Part shown: piece after piece, positions 7,923 to 16,738 of the stretch
How the letters are laid out: every line of letters begins with the position of its first letter
Numbering within the stretch: the stretch's first letter is position 1
Made by a program: the position numbers and the translations under genes
Notes under the pieces: model-generated
Seen by the model: only the letters and a program-made list of their open reading frames with translations
Told to the model about the DNA's origin: nothing
Databases searched by the model: none
From: Methanocorpusculum sp.
GTDB taxonomy: Archaea; Halobacteriota; Methanomicrobia; Methanomicrobiales; Methanocorpusculaceae
DNA: 62,748 bases
Assembly: GCA_029987245.1 (NCBI GenBank)
Contig: DALTWG010000002.1
Location: forward strand, 1 to 62,748
Direction of reading: 5' to 3'

Positions 7923-9608
7923 TTACCGGTGGGTGAAATATGCAACCGCTTTGCCATCTTTCACATCGTCGATTTTCACAAAACCGACGCGCTCAAACTG
8001 CACAATCTTACCGTTGTAGCCAAGGACTGCAGGCTCGGTCATGCCTTCCACAACGCCTTCGGGCGTCAGAAGCGAGGCGGGGGAGGCGCACTCAGCCGGG
8101 AGCCACTGGACAATAGGTGCCTTTGCAGCGCGCGCCTCTGCGAGTGAGTCGCCTGCATATTCCGCTTTGCCCTCGCCGGTGATTTTAATATTGAACAGGT
8201 CTTTGAGTCTGAGCATGCCCCCCTCCCTGACCTCCGCCTTCGGCAAAAGCACTTTGCCGGCGAAAGGCAGATCACGCATACCCCGCTCCGGTTTGTTCGG
8301 GTACACCGGCGCGTGAGCGACGGTGGCAGGCGCCCCTTCCACCTCTACGCATACAGGTTCCGGCACAAAGAAATACCGGTCCGCATCCGCATCGATAAGC
8401 GCCTTGTTTGCGGCAAACAGATTTTCCCAGGAAAAAGAAATATCAGTATCTCCCATGCCGATGTCAATGTTGGCCGAGCGGACCGCTTCAGCCTGAATAC
8501 CGCGGCGTGCGAGAGCACGCAGCGTGCCTAAATGAATGTCGTCCCAACCGGTGTAAAGCCCCTCGTTAATGCCCTTTCTCATGCCCGAGGTGGAAAGCTC
8601 CAGTCCGGCAATCGACATTCTGCCGTAGTGATAGTAGTAGGGCATCTTCCAGCCGAAGTATTTGAAAATATACTCCTGTCTGCGAGTGTTTGCAATATGG
8701 TCTTTTCCTCTGATAACATGAGTCATGCCAAGAAGATGGTCATCTACAGCCACCGAGAAGTTCATTAAGGGATAGACAAATACCTCCGGCTTTCTCGGAT
8801 GCTTAACCGACGTCAGCACGCGCATTGCAGCAAAGTCGCGGACCGCCGGGTCGGGGTGGGCAATATCAGTCTTGACACGCATGGTAATTTCGCCTTCCTT
8901 GTATTTTCCGGCAAGCATATCGTCAAAGCGCCTGAGATTTTCCTCAACCGACAGAGACCGGCAGGGACAGGCGATTTTTTTGAGTTTCTTTTCCTTGAAC
9001 TCGGCATTGTCGCAGGTACACATATAAGCCCCGCCAAGTTCAATGAGTTTGCGCGCAAGGTCATAGTAGACTGCAAACCGGTCGGACTGGACAACGACAT
9101 CAGTGATGCCGATGCCAAGCCACTTGAGGTCTTCGACGACCATGTCATACGCCTCGGGGTCGACACGTTTCGGGTCGGTGTCTTCCACGCGGTAATAGAA
9201 TTTACCGCCGTATTTTTTCACATAATAGTCGTTTAAGACCGATGCGCGTGCATGACCGAGATGCAGCGGTCCCGACGGGTTCGGGGCAAACCGCATAACA
9301 ACGCCGCCCTCGGCGTCGGTGAGTTCCGGAAGAGTATGCACGCGTGCAGTCTTTTTCTCATGCATTTTTTCGACCGCCGCGGGGTTGAGCTCAGTCAGTT
9401 TTGCCTCGCGCTGGTCTTCCGGGATTGCTTCTACTTCCTTGAGAATGTCTGGAAGCATCATGTTTATTTCCTTAGCCTTTGAGCGCAGTTCGGGATGAGC
9501 ACCCATTACGCTTCCAAGCACGGCTCCCGCACGCGGAACTGCCTTGTTTTTGACAGCGTTCTGGAGTGCGAGAATAAAGATTTCCGATTTGATATCTGTA
9601 TCTGTCAT
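7923..9608 (-). CDS. gltX: Glutamyl-tRNA synthetase, archaeal type
   Basis: Charges tRNA-Glu (in most archaea also tRNA-Gln for later amidation). 561 residues, with an archaeal/eukaryotic-type helical N-terminal extension of about 100 residues, the HLGH signature at 116-119 inside MRFAPNPSGPLHLGHARAS, and the archaeal KMSKS equivalent STSGMRKG near residue 340. The C-terminal beta-barrel anticodon domain is of the GlnRS type, as expected for archaeal GluRS. A TATA-like ACTAATATATATC lies just upstream of the ATG with no clear SD. The gene at 7269-7913 follows closely on the same strand. Confidence 0.96.
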   Translation of the reverse strand: MTDTDIKSEIFILALQNAVKNKAVPRAGAVLGSVMGAHPELRSKAKEINMMLPDILKEVEAIPEDQREAKLTELNPAAVEKMHEKKTARVHTLPELTDAEGGVVMRFAPNPSGPLHLGHARASVLNDYYVKKYGGKFYYRVEDTDPKRVDPEAYDMVVEDLKWLGIGITDVVVQSDRFAVYYDLARKLIELGGAYMCTCDNAEFKEKKLKKIACPCRSLSVEENLRRFDDMLAGKYKEGEITMRVKTDIAHPDPAVRDFAAMRVLTSVKHPRKPEVFVYPLMNFSVAVDDHLLGMTHVIRGKDHIANTRRQEYIFKYFGWKMPYYYHYGRMSIAGLELSTSGMRKGINEGLYTGWDDIHLGTLRALARRGIQAEAVRSANIDIGMGDTDISFSWENLFAANKALIDADADRYFFVPEPVCVEVEGAPATVAHAPVYPNKPERGMRDLPFAGKVLLPKAEVREGGMLRLKDLFNIKITGEGKAEYAGDSLAEARAAKAPIVQWLPAECASPASLLTPEGVVEGMTEPAVLGYNGKIVQFERVGFVKIDDVKDGKAVAYFTHR

Positions 9609-9762
9609 TTTGAGTGATATATATTAGTTGTAGACAGTGTTTAAGGTTGCGGGAAGAGCAGGACAAAATCGCGTGCGTAAAAAAGAAGACGGGGAAAACC
9701 CTGAGGCGGTTCGCCAAAGGGTTGAGCACGGCGCCGCGGGAGCGAAGCGACCAAGGCGTTGA

Positions 9763-9779
9763 GCACGGCTGTGCCGTGC
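9763..9779. repeat. GC-rich hairpin between gltX and PsiE-like gene
   Basis: A perfect inverted repeat, GCACGGC, TGT, GCCGTGC. The 11-bp string GTTGAGCACGG occurs both at 9721-9731 and at 9759-9769. The hairpin lies just beyond the stop of the minus-strand gene at 9803 and may mark its transcript end, but no T-run follows it on that strand. Confidence 0.45.
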
Positions 9780-9802
9780 GACCTCTGCCGTGCGATATTG
9801 TA

Positions 9803-10279
9803 TTACTGGTCTTCTTTAAGCAGATTCTCTTTTTCAGGGTCTTTCATGCACTCTATATTCTTACGCTCCTCGCGCATGATAAATATCAGACAGGCGGAAA
9901 GCCCCACAATTACCAGCGTAATGCCGACCATATCCATAAATTCAATATGAGTGCCAACTAAAAGCCGTCTGACCATAGTGGTAATGCCTGCAATAAATAT
10001 CGGGCGGAGCAGAATACGGCCGTATTTGACATAGGACCGCACCATATCAATGAGTGTGGCAATAATAATGATAAACAGAATTGACTGCACAACCGCATTC
10101 ATGGTTTCGATGGTGGGGTCTGCCAATGCGTCAATAAGCAGTTTTACCGATTCGGCGCATACCATTAACGCGGTAATTACCAGAAGAACGGCAATCAGCA
10201 GATAAATGACAACTGTTATGGCACTGCATCCTTTTACCAGCGGACCGCGCAGTGTGGAAAAACTATGATGTGGTTTCAT
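9803..10279 (-). CDS. PsiE-like four-helix membrane protein
   Basis: 158 residues with four predicted membrane helices (about 20-45, 60-82, 92-105 and 118-135) and a charged, Lys/Glu-rich cytoplasmic tail. The central stretch (IDMVRSYVKYGRILLRPIFI) and overall layout match the phosphate-starvation-inducible PsiE family, whose biochemical role is unknown. It is a single gene, with AATTATATAC just before the ATG. Family assignment is by resemblance. Confidence 0.6.
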   Translation of the reverse strand: MKPHHSFSTLRGPLVKGCSAITVVIYLLIAVLLVITALMVCAESVKLLIDALADPTIETMNAVVQSILFIIIIATLIDMVRSYVKYGRILLRPIFIAGITTMVRRLLVGTHIEFMDMVGITLVIVGLSACLIFIMREERKNIECMKDPEKENLLKEDQ

Positions 10280-10336
10280 TGTATATAATTAGGCTTTGAA
10301 AATATAAGAGAATATGGATTGGGAAAAGAGAGAAAA

Positions 10337-12394
10337 TTATTTATCCCAGGCAATCTGCCCGAGAATCCGATACATTGCTTCCGGCTCATCAAAGACCGGA
10401 ATCTGATGCCGGGCAAGAAGGTGCACTCCCGGCTTTAAGCAGTCGCCGCCGACAAAACAGCCTGCCATGAGATTTTTCGTCTTCTTCTGGTAATCAATGA
10501 GCACCTGCGCAACCGCTTCGGGGCCTAAGACCTTGTTCGGGAAGTTGACTAAAACTGCCATATCCCAGAAATCCGGGTTTGCACAGAGCACCTCAAATAC
10601 CCCGCGGAACCGTTCTTCATCCGCGTCGCCTAAGAGGTCAATCGGATTGTTCTTGTTCCAGAACGGCGGCAGGAACGTGTTCATCTCCTCGATGAGGTTT
10701 TGCGGCAGGTCAACGATGTCAATGCCCCACTCTTCTGCATAATCATTGGAAAGGACCGCAAATCCGCCGGCGTTCGTGATAACGACCGCGCGCTTGCCTT
10801 TAAGAGGCTGTTTCATTCTGGACACAATGGAAGCAATCTGGAAGGCTGCCGGAATCGTCTTTGCCGGTATCACGCCGCATTTTCTGAATGCTTCCATGTA
10901 AACCTCGTAGGCGCCGGAAAGAGAACCGGTGTGCGAGGCGGCTGCCGCCTGACCGCGCTTGGAAGAACCCGCCTTGATTGCTACAATTGGCTTGGTTTTG
11001 ATAATCTCGCGCGCCATCTCCATGAAAGCAACACCGTTTTTAATCTCTTCAATATAGAGAATGATTACCTTTGTGTGCGGGTCGCGCTCTGCATAGCTCA
11101 TGTAGTCAAGGAAGGAAAGATCGCACTGGTTTCCAACCGATACAACCTCGGAAAAGCCCATTTCCTGTCCCTCGGAAAGCGAAATGCCCACAACTGCGTT
11201 TACAATAGCGCCCGACTGGGAAATGAAGGCGATATCGCCCGGCAAAGGCGAGGTGGACACATAGGTGGTATCCAGTTTGTACGGCGGAAGAATGAGGCCA
11301 AGACAGTTCGGGCCGACAATTCTGATGCCGTATTTGCGGGCGATTTCCACAATCTGGTTTTCGAGCGCGCGGCCGTTTTCGTCCATCTCCTTGAATCCGG
11401 CGGTGATGACCACAGCCATCTTAACGCCTTTGTTTCCGCACTCCTCCATCATGACAGGCACCAGTTTTGCAGGCACCGTGACTACTGCCATGTCTACGGG
11501 GCCGGGGATGTCAAGAATGGTTTTGTATGCTTTTACGCCCTGGATTTCGTCGCGCTTGTTGTTTACCGGATATACGTCGCCCGGAAACTGGAGAACGTTG
11601 TGGAATGCAGCATATCCCATCTTGGTTTTGTCATCGGATGCGCCGATTACGGCGATGCTTCTTGGCTTGTAGTAGTCAAGAGGCACAATATCCGCCTGGT
11701 CGTAATGCGGCGGGAGTTCTACGGGTTCGTCCTGTACAATAACGCGCGCGTCTACCGCACAGCCGCCTTTTTCATAGATTTTCAGCGGGTTGATATCGAA
11801 TTCGACGACGTTAGGGTTCTGTTCGAAGAAGGTGCAGGCGTTTTTGAGGGTATTGAAGATAAATTCCTCGTCTTTGGGTGCATCTCCGCGGTATCCTTTG
11901 ATTAAGGTGTATGCCTTAATCTGGTGAATCATGGAGCGGAGCTCTTCGTCGCTTGCCGGAAGAATACGGATTGCAACATCTTTGTGGTATTCAACCATGG
12001 TGCCGCCGTGGCCGAAGGTAAGCACGCGGCCGAATGCGGGGTCGATTTTTCCGCCGACGATGAATTCAAGGCCGTTTTTGGCCATCTCTTCCACGATGAC
12101 GCCTTTGATTTCGGCATCTTTGTTAAAGGCGGTTACGTTTGCAATGATTTTGTTAAAAGCGGCTTTTGCCTCTTCGTCTGTTTTGACGCCTACAATGACT
12201 CCGCCGGCATCGCTTTTGTGAATAATCTGCGGGGAAACAATTTTCATTACAACCGGGTATCCGATTTTTGCTGCCGCTTTTGCCGCTGAATCGGCATCGG
12301 TGACGATTTCAAAAACCGGGGCTGGTACATTAAACTGGCGCAGTAGCGTGTAGCCGTCTGCTTCTGACAGCATTCTTGTCGGTTTTCCTGACAT
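10337..12394 (-). CDS. Acetate-CoA ligase (ADP-forming), fused subunits
   Basis: Interconverts acyl-CoA + ADP + Pi with acid + CoA + ATP. About 685 residues in beta-alpha order: an N-terminal ATP-grasp (beta) domain with the conserved His in PQIIHKSDAGG, then a CoA-binding Rossmann domain (SIAVIGASDDKTKMGYAAFH) and a succinyl-CoA-ligase-like alpha domain with the phospho-His in AAAASHTGSLSG. I prefer the ATG at 12394 (MSGKPTRML) because GGAG lies 10 nt upstream. In-frame ATGs at 12418 and 12433 are possible. A TATA box (TATTTATA on the minus strand, 12463-12470) lies 70 nt upstream. Methanogens may use it to salvage acyl-CoA energy. Substrate specificity cannot be read from sequence. Confidence 0.88.
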   Translation of the reverse strand: MSGKPTRMLSEADGYTLLRQFNVPAPVFEIVTDADSAAKAAAKIGYPVVMKIVSPQIIHKSDAGGVIVGVKTDEEAKAAFNKIIANVTAFNKDAEIKGVIVEEMAKNGLEFIVGGKIDPAFGRVLTFGHGGTMVEYHKDVAIRILPASDEELRSMIHQIKAYTLIKGYRGDAPKDEEFIFNTLKNACTFFEQNPNVVEFDINPLKIYEKGGCAVDARVIVQDEPVELPPHYDQADIVPLDYYKPRSIAVIGASDDKTKMGYAAFHNVLQFPGDVYPVNNKRDEIQGVKAYKTILDIPGPVDMAVVTVPAKLVPVMMEECGNKGVKMAVVITAGFKEMDENGRALENQIVEIARKYGIRIVGPNCLGLILPPYKLDTTYVSTSPLPGDIAFISQSGAIVNAVVGISLSEGQEMGFSEVVSVGNQCDLSFLDYMSYAERDPHTKVIILYIEEIKNGVAFMEMAREIIKTKPIVAIKAGSSKRGQAAAASHTGSLSGAYEVYMEAFRKCGVIPAKTIPAAFQIASIVSRMKQPLKGKRAVVITNAGGFAVLSNDYAEEWGIDIVDLPQNLIEEMNTFLPPFWNKNNPIDLLGDADEERFRGVFEVLCANPDFWDMAVLVNFPNKVLGPEAVAQVLIDYQKKTKNLMAGCFVGGDCLKPGVHLLARHQIPVFDEPEAMYRILGQIAWDK

Positions 12395-12515
12395 ATAATT
12401 TGTTCTCCAGTCTGCCATGCACACGCATGACATAATTCTACATTATTTATCATGTAGATTCCTATAAATAATCTGTGGTACGCGGGTGCGGTCCCGGGCA
12501 GACCGGGGCGGAGAG

Positions 12516-12570
12516 TTTATATAATGCGGAGGCACGCGGGAGAGTTTTTCAACGTTTGTCGAAAAACGCG
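12516..12570 (+). other. Orphan TATA box and hairpin upstream of tRNA-Pro
   Basis: A strong TATA box (TTATATAA, 12517-12524) stands about 120 nt before tRNA-Pro, too far for a normal tRNA promoter. Downstream of it a stem, GTTTTTC (12544-12550) with GAAAAAC (12561-12567), could form at the 5' end of the resulting transcript. No ORF starts here. It could drive a small RNA or a long tRNA precursor. A second weak box (CTTATACG, 12604-12611) sits at the usual tRNA distance. Confidence 0.3.
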
Positions 12571-12642
12571 CAGACGCAGTGCAGGGGCAGGAGAAACAAT
12601 AACTCTTATACGCTCATACGACTAATGTTATTAGCACAAAGG

Positions 12643-12715
12643 GGGGCCGTAGGGTAGCCTGGAATCCTAGGAGACTGGGGGTCTTCTGACTCGCGTTCAA
12701 ATCGCGGCGGCCCCA
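12643..12715 (+). tRNA. tRNA-Pro (GGG)
   Basis: A complete cloverleaf of 73 nt without intron: acceptor stem GGGGCCG/CGGCCCC with discriminator A, D-arm AGGGTAGCCTGGAATCCT, anticodon stem GGAGA/TCTTC with loop CTGGGGG (anticodon GGG, reading CCC/CCU), and T-arm TCGCG-TTCAAAT-CGCGG. CCA is not encoded. The DUF89 gene starts 24 nt downstream. Confidence 0.95.
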
Positions 12716-12738
12716 TTACAACTATTTTGGAGAATATC

Positions 12739-13602
12739 ATGAAACTTGCACCTGAATGCAGAGACTGTCTGAAAAATAAAATCCGCGACCAGTCGGGCTA
12801 TATCGTAAAAGACCCCGCACGCATCGAGGAAATTGTGCGGATTTGCGACGCGGTCTTTGCCGCGGAATCGAAAAAAACCCTTGCGGCTGCCGTTGTCTCG
12901 GGGGCCATGCACCGCAGAAACTATGCGGAAATCGGATGCCCTGACCCGTATGCCGAAATAAAAAAGCGCGACAATCTGCGCGCAGAAAAAATCGTCGAGG
13001 CGGTCGCGCCGCGGATGCAGAGCCTCCATGACTGGATGAAGGCATCCATTATCGGCAATGCGATGGATTACGGGGTTACGGGGCACAATGTGGCTGAGGA
13101 TTTCACGCGCTTTTTCGACGGCATGTTTGCAAAAGAGCTTGCCATCGATGATTCGGACAAATTTTTCCCGCTTGCGCGCCGGGTGGTTTATTTCACCGAC
13201 AACTGCGGCGAGGTCATGTTTGACAAAAAGTTCTGCGAGGCGCTGAGAGCCGCCGGCGCTCATGTAACGGTGGTTGTCAAAGACCAGCCGATGTTAAATG
13301 ATGTGACACAAAAAGAAGCGGCTGAAATCGCGCTTGGCGCCTCCTGCGACAAAGTCTGTCACGGCGGCGGGGGCGCGCAGCTTGGCACGCATCCGCCGTT
13401 TTTCCCGGAAAAGACGGCTGACGCTGTGAAAAATGCGACGCTCATTATTGCCAAAGGGCTTGCAAATTATGAAAGTCTTACCGAGTACAAACTCGACAAG
13501 CCTGCTGCATTTCTGATGATGATTAAGTGCGATGCGGTCGGGCGCATGGTGGGGGCAAAAAAAGGCGATATGGTTGCCATTTTGCAGGAGCCAAAAGCGT
13601 GA
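12739..13602 (+). CDS. DUF89/ARMT1-family metal-dependent phosphatase
   Basis: 287 residues of the DUF89 family, cobalt/manganese-dependent phosphatases proposed to remove damaged phosphometabolites. The family motif DNCGEVMFD (near residue 150) supplies the metal-binding Asp and Asn, and an N-terminal CRDC pair (MKLAPECRDCLKNK) is typical of the archaeal subgroup. The ATG at 12739 is chosen over the in-frame TTG at 12727 because the GGAG that would be its SD overlaps that TTG. The stop overlaps the GTG start of the next gene (GTGA), implying coupled translation. Confidence 0.82.
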   Translation: MKLAPECRDCLKNKIRDQSGYIVKDPARIEEIVRICDAVFAAESKKTLAAAVVSGAMHRRNYAEIGCPDPYAEIKKRDNLRAEKIVEAVAPRMQSLHDWMKASIIGNAMDYGVTGHNVAEDFTRFFDGMFAKELAIDDSDKFFPLARRVVYFTDNCGEVMFDKKFCEALRAAGAHVTVVVKDQPMLNDVTQKEAAEIALGASCDKVCHGGGGAQLGTHPPFFPEKTADAVKNATLIIAKGLANYESLTEYKLDKPAAFLMMIKCDAVGRMVGAKKGDMVAILQEPKA

Positions 13603-13835
13603 AACGCTTTTCCGGAAGGCGGGTGCGCCGCGGATGGCGCGCATTAAGCGATGATGAACTTGGCCGGCTGGTTATGGAAAATCTGGGCAATTCCATGGGG
13701 GCAAGTTTTTTTGACACCTCCGGTGTTGAACAGCTCGCACGCGAGGAGGAGGAAGCTGTTCCGGCCGGATTTTTTGAGTCGCCGGAGTATGCCTCGGCCC
13801 TTGCCGCTTACAAAAAGCGTACCGCAAACCTCTAA
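13599..13835 (+). CDS. Small hypothetical coupled to DUF89 gene
   Basis: 78 residues starting at a GTG that overlaps the stop of the DUF89 gene by 3 nt. The protein begins with a basic patch (VKRFSGRRVRRGWRALSD) and continues with acidic and helical segments ending AYKKRTANL. No recognised domain. The tight overlap is the main evidence that it is real and acts with, or is regulated with, its upstream neighbour. Confidence 0.55.
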   Translation: MKRFSGRRVRRGWRALSDDELGRLVMENLGNSMGASFFDTSGVEQLAREEEEAVPAGFFESPEYASALAAYKKRTANL

Positions 13836-13865
13836 TACTATACGGCGCTTACTTGTACATACTAC

Positions 13866-14117
13866 ATGACACAGATTCCCGATATCGATTCCGCGGTAAA
13901 ACCACGGATGCCGAAAATATCCGATTATGAGATAAAACGGCAGAAGCGAATGTTTTTCCTCTGCTTTGCCATATTTATCATACTTGCATCAGCGGCATTT
14001 ATTGCAGCAGTTGTCATAAAATCCTCGGTCCTTGCGATGTTTGTCCTATTGATTCTGTTCTTCTGGCTTGTTATGACCGTGATATTTGTTCTGCGCGCAA
14101 GGCGCGATTTCAGATAA
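13866..14117 (+). CDS. Small two-helix membrane protein
   Basis: 83 residues. A polar, basic N-terminus of about 28 residues is followed by two membrane helices (about 30-52 and 55-76) separated by a very short turn, and a basic end (RARRDFR). No family recognised. It lies 30 nt after the previous gene and about 80 nt before the MFS gene. Confidence 0.55.
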   Translation: MTQIPDIDSAVKPRMPKISDYEIKRQKRMFFLCFAIFIILASAAFIAAVVIKSSVLAMFVLLILFFWLVMTVIFVLRARRDFR

Positions 14118-14197
14118 AACATACCTGTTTTTTCCCCGGTTTTTTCTCTCTCTGTGAGGCAAACCTTAATGTATTTCAAATCTAACATATAAACACT

Positions 14198-15589
14198 TTG
14201 AACACAGTAAAAGCACCCGTAAATCCGGGAGTAATCTTATTCATTGCAGCGTTTGCGGCGTTTATTGCAACGTTTAATGAAACGTATCTCAATGTTGCGT
14301 TTACTCCTATTATGGATACCTTCGGTATCTCTGAAACGACAGTACAGTGGCTTACTACCGGCTATATGCTCGGGGCTGCCGTCATGGTGCCGGTAACGGC
14401 ATTTCTGTACAAAAACATCAAGACGAAAAAGCTGTTCCTGATTGCACTGGGCCTCTTAATTGTCGGTTCTGTTGTCGGAGCGCTTGCAGTCAGTTTCCCG
14501 ATGCTTTTAACCGGCAGAATTATTCAGTCGCTTGGAACAGGCATGCTCATTCCGCTTGGTATGAACATTAACGTCGAGTGCGCGCCGCGTGAGAAACTCG
14601 GGCTGTTCCTCGGTATTGTGGGGTCTATGACTACTATCGGTCCTTCATCTGCAATTCTTCTTGCAGGGCTGTTCCTCTCGGTTGTCTCCTGGAATGTTTT
14701 GTTCTGGATTTATGCAGCAATTGCGGCTGTTTGTTTCATTTGCGTTGCGGTAAAGCTCGGCAATGTTTCGACGCTTACCAAGCCGAAACTGGATATCCCG
14801 TCGGTTATTTTAATCGGTCTGTCGCTCGTTGGTATCTTATACGGCATTTCTTCGCTGTTCGGCGGCAGCCTGATAATTTCGGCGGCGGCGATTGTTGCCG
14901 GTCTGCTTCTGATGGTCATTTTCGTGAAGCGTCAGAACAAGCTTGAGATGCCGTTAATCAATCTTGCTCCGTTAAAGATTCCGGTGTTTGCGATTGGTGT
15001 GATTATCAATATTCTGTCGCTTATTACGATGTTTGCGATGAATATTGTGATTCCTATCTATTTGCAGAGTGTGCTGGGCATGGAGGCGCTGACCGCATCG
15101 TTAACGCTTTTCCCGGCGATTGTGCTGTCTGCGGTGATTGCGCCCCTGGCAGGTAAATTCTATGACAAACACGGTCCTGCACTGCTTCTGCCGTCAGGTT
15201 TTCTCTTTATCGCGGTGTTTGCAGCTTTGCTTACGGTTGTGATTACCACAGGCAGCATGGTTGCTTTAGCGCTTTGTTATATTCCGGTTATCTGCGGTTC
15301 GGCGCTTATTATTGGTCCGGTGCAGAGTTATGCGCTGTCGCATCTGTCGTATGAGCAGAATCCGCACGGTATTGTCGTCATGAGTACGGCGTTCCAGATT
15401 GGCGGCTGTATCGGTTCTTCGGTCTTTGTGGGTATTTATTCGGTTGCAGCATACGGCATTTCTCTTTCTGCAGGGTTTAGTACTGCGGCATTTTCGGTTG
15501 CGGGGGTTGCTGTTATCGGGTTGATTCTTGCGCTGGTTATCGCTGGTATTGCGAGAAAGGAAAAAGCGGCTAAGGCGGGTTCCGCCTGA
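14198..15589 (+). CDS. MFS multidrug exporter, 14-helix DHA2 type
   Basis: 463-residue major facilitator. About 14 hydrophobic segments and the motif LNVAFTPIMDTFGISETTVQ at the end of helix 1 are characteristic of the EmrB/QacA drug:H+ antiporter group (compare LDxTIVNVALP and xxTWVxTAYxL). The motif VQWLTTGYMLGAAVMVPVTA follows directly. The start is a TTG at 14198. ACATATAAAC lies about 10 nt upstream, too close for a promoter, and there is no SD, so the start is only moderately certain. Substrate unknown. Confidence 0.82.
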   Translation: MNTVKAPVNPGVILFIAAFAAFIATFNETYLNVAFTPIMDTFGISETTVQWLTTGYMLGAAVMVPVTAFLYKNIKTKKLFLIALGLLIVGSVVGALAVSFPMLLTGRIIQSLGTGMLIPLGMNINVECAPREKLGLFLGIVGSMTTIGPSSAILLAGLFLSVVSWNVLFWIYAAIAAVCFICVAVKLGNVSTLTKPKLDIPSVILIGLSLVGILYGISSLFGGSLIISAAAIVAGLLLMVIFVKRQNKLEMPLINLAPLKIPVFAIGVIINILSLITMFAMNIVIPIYLQSVLGMEALTASLTLFPAIVLSAVIAPLAGKFYDKHGPALLLPSGFLFIAVFAALLTVVITTGSMVALALCYIPVICGSALIIGPVQSYALSHLSYEQNPHGIVVMSTAFQIGGCIGSSVFVGIYSVAAYGISLSAGFSTAAFSVAGVAVIGLILALVIAGIARKEKAAKAGSA

Positions 15590-15596
15590 AAAAAGA

Positions 15597-15628
15597 ACTT
15601 TTTATTTTTTTTTTACTTTATTTTTATC
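15597..15628. terminator. Oligo-T terminator between convergent genes
   Basis: Runs of T (ACTTTTTATTTTTTTTTTAC) just after the stop of the MFS gene fit the T-tract termination used by archaeal RNA polymerase. The convergent rfcS ends at 15628. Confidence 0.5.
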
Positions 15629-16593
15629 TACCCCAGTTTCGCCTTCACAAACTTAGCCAGCAGCGCATCCATCTGAATCTCCGCATCCGCACCCTCGCTT
15701 AACCTGAAATCCGCCTCCCCCACAGCATCAATCAAATCCACCTTCGCCCGCCGCTCAACCGAATCCGACGCCGAAACCGTCCGGTAAATCTGATTCAGCA
15801 GCTCATTTGGTGCAATGCCCCGGTCATACATCAGAGCATGCAGCGCGCGCTGCGCCGTCTCGAAATCACCCTCGAAACAATACGAAAGCAGATTTTCAAT
15901 CTCCTCCGGCTTCGCATTCGACGTAATCGCATAGATATTTTCGGCCGTCACCACATCCGAAACAATCGCAGCACCCTGCAGCGCATTAATCGCCTTGCGC
16001 ATATCGCCCATCGCAACATACGAAATTGCAATATAAGCCCCCTCATCAACGACAATCCCCTCGTTTTTCGCAATCCGCTCCATCTCGCGATACACCGCCT
16101 CGTCATCCAGCGGACGGAACCGGTAAATAGCACACCGCGACTGAATCGGATCAATAATCTTCGACGAATAATTGCAGGAAAGAATAAACCGGCACGTCTG
16201 GGCATAATTTTCCATAGTCCGGCGAAGCGCAGCCTGCGCATCCTGCGTAAGCGCATCCGCCTCATCCAGGAATAAAATCTTAAACGTCGCATCACCAAGA
16301 GGCGACGTGCGCGCAAACTGCTTAATCTGATTGCGCACCACATCAATACCCCGCTCATCCGACGCATTCAGCTCACGGAAATTCATGCTCCAGGTATCCC
16401 CGAACATCTCGCGCGCTAAAGCCACCGCGCAGGTGGTTTTACCCACACCAGCCGAACCGGTAAACAGAAGATGCGGCAGAGATTTTGAAGAAACATATGC
16501 TTTCAGCCGGTTTACCACATCAGTCTGCCCCGCAACCTCTGACAGATTCTGCGGCCGGTATTTTTCAATCCATATTTCGGGCGATGCTTCCAT
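15628..16593 (-). CDS. rfcS: Replication factor C small subunit
   Basis: Clamp-loader ATPase subunit that, with RfcL, loads PCNA onto primed DNA. 321 residues, with Walker A GSAGVGKT at 46-53, Walker B LFLDEADA (DEAD at 111-114), the SRC arginine-finger motif at 153-155 (IIDPIQSRCAIYRF), then lid and collar domains. No intein interrupts it, although inteins are common in this family. Single gene, convergent with the MFS gene. Confidence 0.97.
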   Translation of the reverse strand: MEASPEIWIEKYRPQNLSEVAGQTDVVNRLKAYVSSKSLPHLLFTGSAGVGKTTCAVALAREMFGDTWSMNFRELNASDERGIDVVRNQIKQFARTSPLGDATFKILFLDEADALTQDAQAALRRTMENYAQTCRFILSCNYSSKIIDPIQSRCAIYRFRPLDDEAVYREMERIAKNEGIVVDEGAYIAISYVAMGDMRKAINALQGAAIVSDVVTAENIYAITSNAKPEEIENLLSYCFEGDFETAQRALHALMYDRGIAPNELLNQIYRTVSASDSVERRAKVDLIDAVGEADFRLSEGADAEIQMDALLAKFVKAKLG

Positions 16594-16738
16594 AATATAA
16601 TACTATTAGTCGGGATGCAATATATCTGTGCGGGTTTCGCTTCCCGCATGACAACGAAAAACAGACAACGCTTCTGCTATCTTATACTATCCGGTTAGTT
16701 TATAGCCTTATACAACCAAAACTATTGCAGAGATTTCT

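Noticed and set aside
10700..11905. 401-codon open frame opposite the acetate-CoA ligase
   Set aside because: Lies fully antisense to a well-supported gene. The protein composition is atypical (many His, Arg, Asn) and there is no start signal.
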